DNA from: Massilia frigida
Lineage (GTDB): Bacteria; Pseudomonadota; Gammaproteobacteria; Burkholderiales; Burkholderiaceae_D
Assembly (NCBI RefSeq): GCF_011682175.1
Contig: NZ_WHJG01000028.1
Span: 42,415-106,414, forward strand
Length of the DNA stretch: 64,000 nt
Direction: 5' to 3'
The notes beneath the pieces were generated by a model, which saw only the letters and a program-made list of their open reading frames with translations, searched no databases and was not told where the DNA came from. Position numbers and translations under genes: made by a program. Of the stretch, positions 62,211 to 64,000 are shown one piece after another; the first letter of the stretch is position 1; every line of letters begins with the position of its first letter.

Positions 62211-62676
62211 GGTTGTCTCCTATGAAGCACATAAAAATGGCGCGCGTTCTTTTATTGAACTTCGACGTGCCGCGCATGACGATCCCTACCCGCGCGCCGG
62301 TGCCTTGCCTGTGGCAATGCCGGATCGGCGTGAACAACGGCGCGGCAAGCCGCAGCGCATCACGCGCGATGGGGTCCAACGGCTTGGGTAGGGAACAGCT
62401 TTCAGCATCCAACAGCGATGACTGAGACAGGTACCTCGCGTGCCTGTCGCCGTTGCGAGGAAGGCGGGGAGCCGGGTTCGCGCAGGTCGGAATCGGCGCC
62501 GGCAGCCCCTGGCGGGGTCGTCACGGCAGCGACGCGTCCATACTACGCTGGATAAGATGATTAAACAATCAGCAAGTTGTATGATGTGTGGTTTTCGGGC
62601 AGCGGATCGCTGCCCTCGCCCGGCGAAACGCCGGCCACGACTCTTTGAAAAGCCGCAACCACGGCACGTACGCGCC
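62211..62676. promoter_or_regulatory. Region between the divergent pectate lyase and membrane-protein genes
   Basis: 466 bases between divergent genes. The left end should hold the pectate lyase promoter. A low-quality frame runs through, with a possible earlier start for the membrane protein at 62557. No repeat or operator could be made out. Confidence 0.35.
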
Positions 62677-63198
62677 ATGCCTTATCTCCCGCTTCGACTG
62701 GTCTGCTACTTCACGCTGGGGTGGCTGATCGCCAGAACATTCAGCGGCGTCTTCGGCGCGGCCTTGCCTGTTGTATTGATTTTGTGGTGCGCAGGCGGAT
62801 GCTTTCATTTTGCGAGGGATATCATCGAGATCATCCCGGCGCTCAGGCGCGCCGCGCGCCGTTCGGCATCCGAAAAATGGAACGGCCGCTATTACGCGTA
62901 CTACGGGACGCAGATCCGCTTGTGCCTGGTGGAAGACATGGTCTGGATCGTCGAGGAAGATATCCGGGCGATCCTGTCACCCGCCGTCACCGAACGCGAA
63001 CAACGTCTTCTGGGCGCCGATTACGCAACCATTCCCGGCACCGCGCTGCATGGCTATAGCGAGCAGGGCTTGTTGCGGCTGCTCAAAATCCGGCTGATGC
63101 GACGGGGTGGAGAAGCGGACATGAAAAAATTCATCGTCTGGCTTCAGAACGAGGCGCTGCCTAACGTCAAACGCGTTCCGACGTCATCCGCGATTTGA
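62677..63198 (+). CDS. Hypothetical membrane protein
   Basis: 173 residues from the ATG at 62677 (MPYLPLRLVCYFTLGWLIAR); the alternative start 62557 adds 40 residues that look non-coding. Two hydrophobic segments (LPLRLVCYFTLGWLIART and FGAALPVVLILWCAGGCFHF) are followed by a soluble part with WNGRYYAYYGTQIRLCLVED and DMVWIVEEDIRAILSPAVTE. The soluble part faintly resembles phage-type Bro-N/antirepressor folds, but this is not a firm call. Function unknown. Confidence 0.65.
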   Translation: MPYLPLRLVCYFTLGWLIARTFSGVFGAALPVVLILWCAGGCFHFARDIIEIIPALRRAARRSASEKWNGRYYAYYGTQIRLCLVEDMVWIVEEDIRAILSPAVTEREQRLLGADYATIPGTALHGYSEQGLLRLLKIRLMRRGGEADMKKFIVWLQNEALPNVKRVPTSSAI

Positions 63199-63234
63199 GT
63201 CATGCCTGCGTGCGGCCTCGCGCAACGGATCCGC

Positions 63235-63500
63235 TCTTCCGCGAGGTCGACTTGATGAATTACCCTGCATTCTTCTTGCTCCCGATTCCTCGGTAGGTAG
63301 CCGATCGCGTCGATGATCGGCTAGCGCTGCGCCGTGATCTCCCGGCGCAGAAGCGCCTTCGGCTTGTTCCGCGTACGCGCCATGCTCGACGCCAGCATCA
63401 GGCCGGCCTGCGTGGCAAACCGCGTCTTGATGCCGGCCTGCGTCGCCTTGTAGCCGAGCGGCACCTTCGCCCCGGGCCGCGAACGGCACTGTTCACCATA
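63235..63500 (-). pseudogene. IS21-family helper gene (istB) relic
   Basis: In one minus-strand frame GYKATQAGIKTRFATQAGLM is followed, past a stop at 63321-63323, by PIIDAIGYLPRNREQEE. These match the IstB motifs GY.A.QAGIK.RF.T and the Walker B region LIIDEIGYLP..REEA. The part before (Walker A GKTHLA) is missing, and a section between the motifs has lost the family sequence, so this is a decayed fragment. Confidence 0.6.
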
Positions 63501-63787
63501 TCCATTCTTCCTTTCGCCCGATGTCGAGCCATTTGCTGTTTCATGTCCAAATCATAAAATAGTTTTTCCGGGGAAATATAACTTTAGAAAGGTAATAATG
63601 ATTGCCTTTTTATACGGTTTATTTACTTTCCCTGGATATCGCTTGCGTCATATCCCTGTAACTTTTGAACATTAGAATCATTCCCGTTCATTACCGGCTG
63701 CGCGATTGCAGCCTGTATCAGAGCGCTCAACGATGTAATAACCTATTTGTTTGTCCGTGAAATAGCGCATTAGCCAAGAGGCCACCA
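63501..63787. other. AT-rich stretch after the istB relic, no gene seen
   Basis: The 287 bases drop to clearly lower GC (TAGTTTTTCCGGGGAAATAT and similar) and hold no open frame of note. The change in composition next to an IS relic suggests foreign DNA, or the promoter region of the short lipoprotein frame. Confidence 0.4.
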
Positions 63788-63883
63788 TTGCAATCAACAT
63801 CCCGCTTTATTGGCTCACTGATTACCGTCACCGCCGCAATGGTGCTTAGTGCGTGCGCGTCGAGTGCCACGACGGCCCTATGA
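63788..63883 (+). CDS. Very short lipoprotein-like reading frame
   Basis: TTG start at 63788 with AAGAGG before it; 31 residues MQSTSRFIGSLITVTAAMVL then SACASSATTAL and TGA. It is a complete lipoprotein signal with lipobox VLSAC and nine residues after the cysteine. It may be an entericidin-like small lipoprotein or the 5' stump of a larger broken gene. Confidence 0.4.
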   Translation: MQSTSRFIGSLITVTAAMVLSACASSATTAL

Positions 63884-63941
63884 CGTTTCCGGTGAAACTT
63901 GACATCGGCTATGCTGTGAGGTTCTACCGTCCCGGAGTGCG

Positions 63942-63990
63942 GTCAAGGGCGGCGCGCGCTGCGCGCGTGCCGGCGTAGCGCACCCTTGAC
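63942..63990. repeat. Large inverted repeat near the window end
   Basis: GTCAAGGGCGGCGC (63942-63955) faces GCGCACCCTTGAC (63978-63990), and the middle GCGCGCGCTGCGCGCG is itself self-complementary. It can form a long GC hairpin. It could be an insertion-element end, given the istB relic 450 bases away, or a terminator. Confidence 0.45.
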
Positions 63991-64000
63991 GGCATGCAGG

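Overview
The window is high-GC (roughly 65 %) DNA from a Gram-negative proteobacterium. The gene set fits a soil or plant-litter betaproteobacterium of the Oxalobacteraceae type (Massilia/Duganella/Janthinobacterium-like): type VI secretion, a PEP-CTERM protein, TonB-dependent glycan uptake, Weimberg xylose oxidation, N2O reductase and FNR-type boxes. The family assignment is an inference from gene content. No rRNA or tRNA gene and no CRISPR array was seen.

Layout. (1) 1-9930: part of a type VI secretion cluster in two divergent halves, tssA-tssB-tssC to the left and tssF-tssG-tssH to the right. They are separated by an AT-rich gene of unknown function (2713-3981) that looks acquired. (2) 10048-11351: a secreted alpha/beta hydrolase and a hypothetical protein. 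(3) 11480-15889: a Fur-box-headed iron operon of two small membrane proteins, a PepSY reductase-like protein and a TonB siderophore receptor, closed by a terminator. (4) 16160-19191: decayed genes around a universal stress protein. (5) 17347-20608: FNR/Anr-type boxes in front of the stress protein, a second small region and a beta-CASP metallo-hydrolase. (6) 20647-30369: a lipoprotein, then a nitrous-oxide reductase cluster transcribed leftwards as nosZ-nosR-nosD-nosF-nosY-nosL-cytochrome c-nosX. (7) 30627-50766: about 20 kb of leftward genes that together take xyloglucan to 2-keto-3-deoxyxylonate and beyond: xylX-xylB-xylC-xylD, the xylose ABC importer xylFGH, an acetylesterase, GH95 fucosidase, TonB-dependent receptor, GH35 galactosidase and GH31 alpha-xylosidase. 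(8) 51389-52103: two decayed genes (NTF2-like and an old-yellow-enzyme tail). (9) 52370-54358: a Cache-domain chemoreceptor. (10) 54517-59888: a two-partner secretion system (tpsB, tpsA with a long Val/Pro repeat) with an L,D-transpeptidase behind it. (11) 60120-62210: a PEP-CTERM gene broken by one amber codon and a pectate lyase. (12) 62677-64000: a membrane protein, an IS21 istB relic and a small lipoprotein reading frame.

How the genes work together. The plant-cell-wall theme is strong. The TonB receptor would import xyloglucan oligosaccharides; the esterase, GH95, GH35 and GH31 enzymes would strip acetyl, fucose, galactose and xylose; XylFGH would import the xylose and XylB-C-D-X would oxidise it toward 2-oxoglutarate. 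Pectate lyase and an adhesin-like TPS protein suit the same niche. The nos cluster and the FNR-type boxes point to life at fluctuating oxygen. Several genes carry lesions (frameshifts, a lost start codon, an amber stop), and a REP-like palindrome sits in frame inside xylC, so parts of the window appear to be in active decay.
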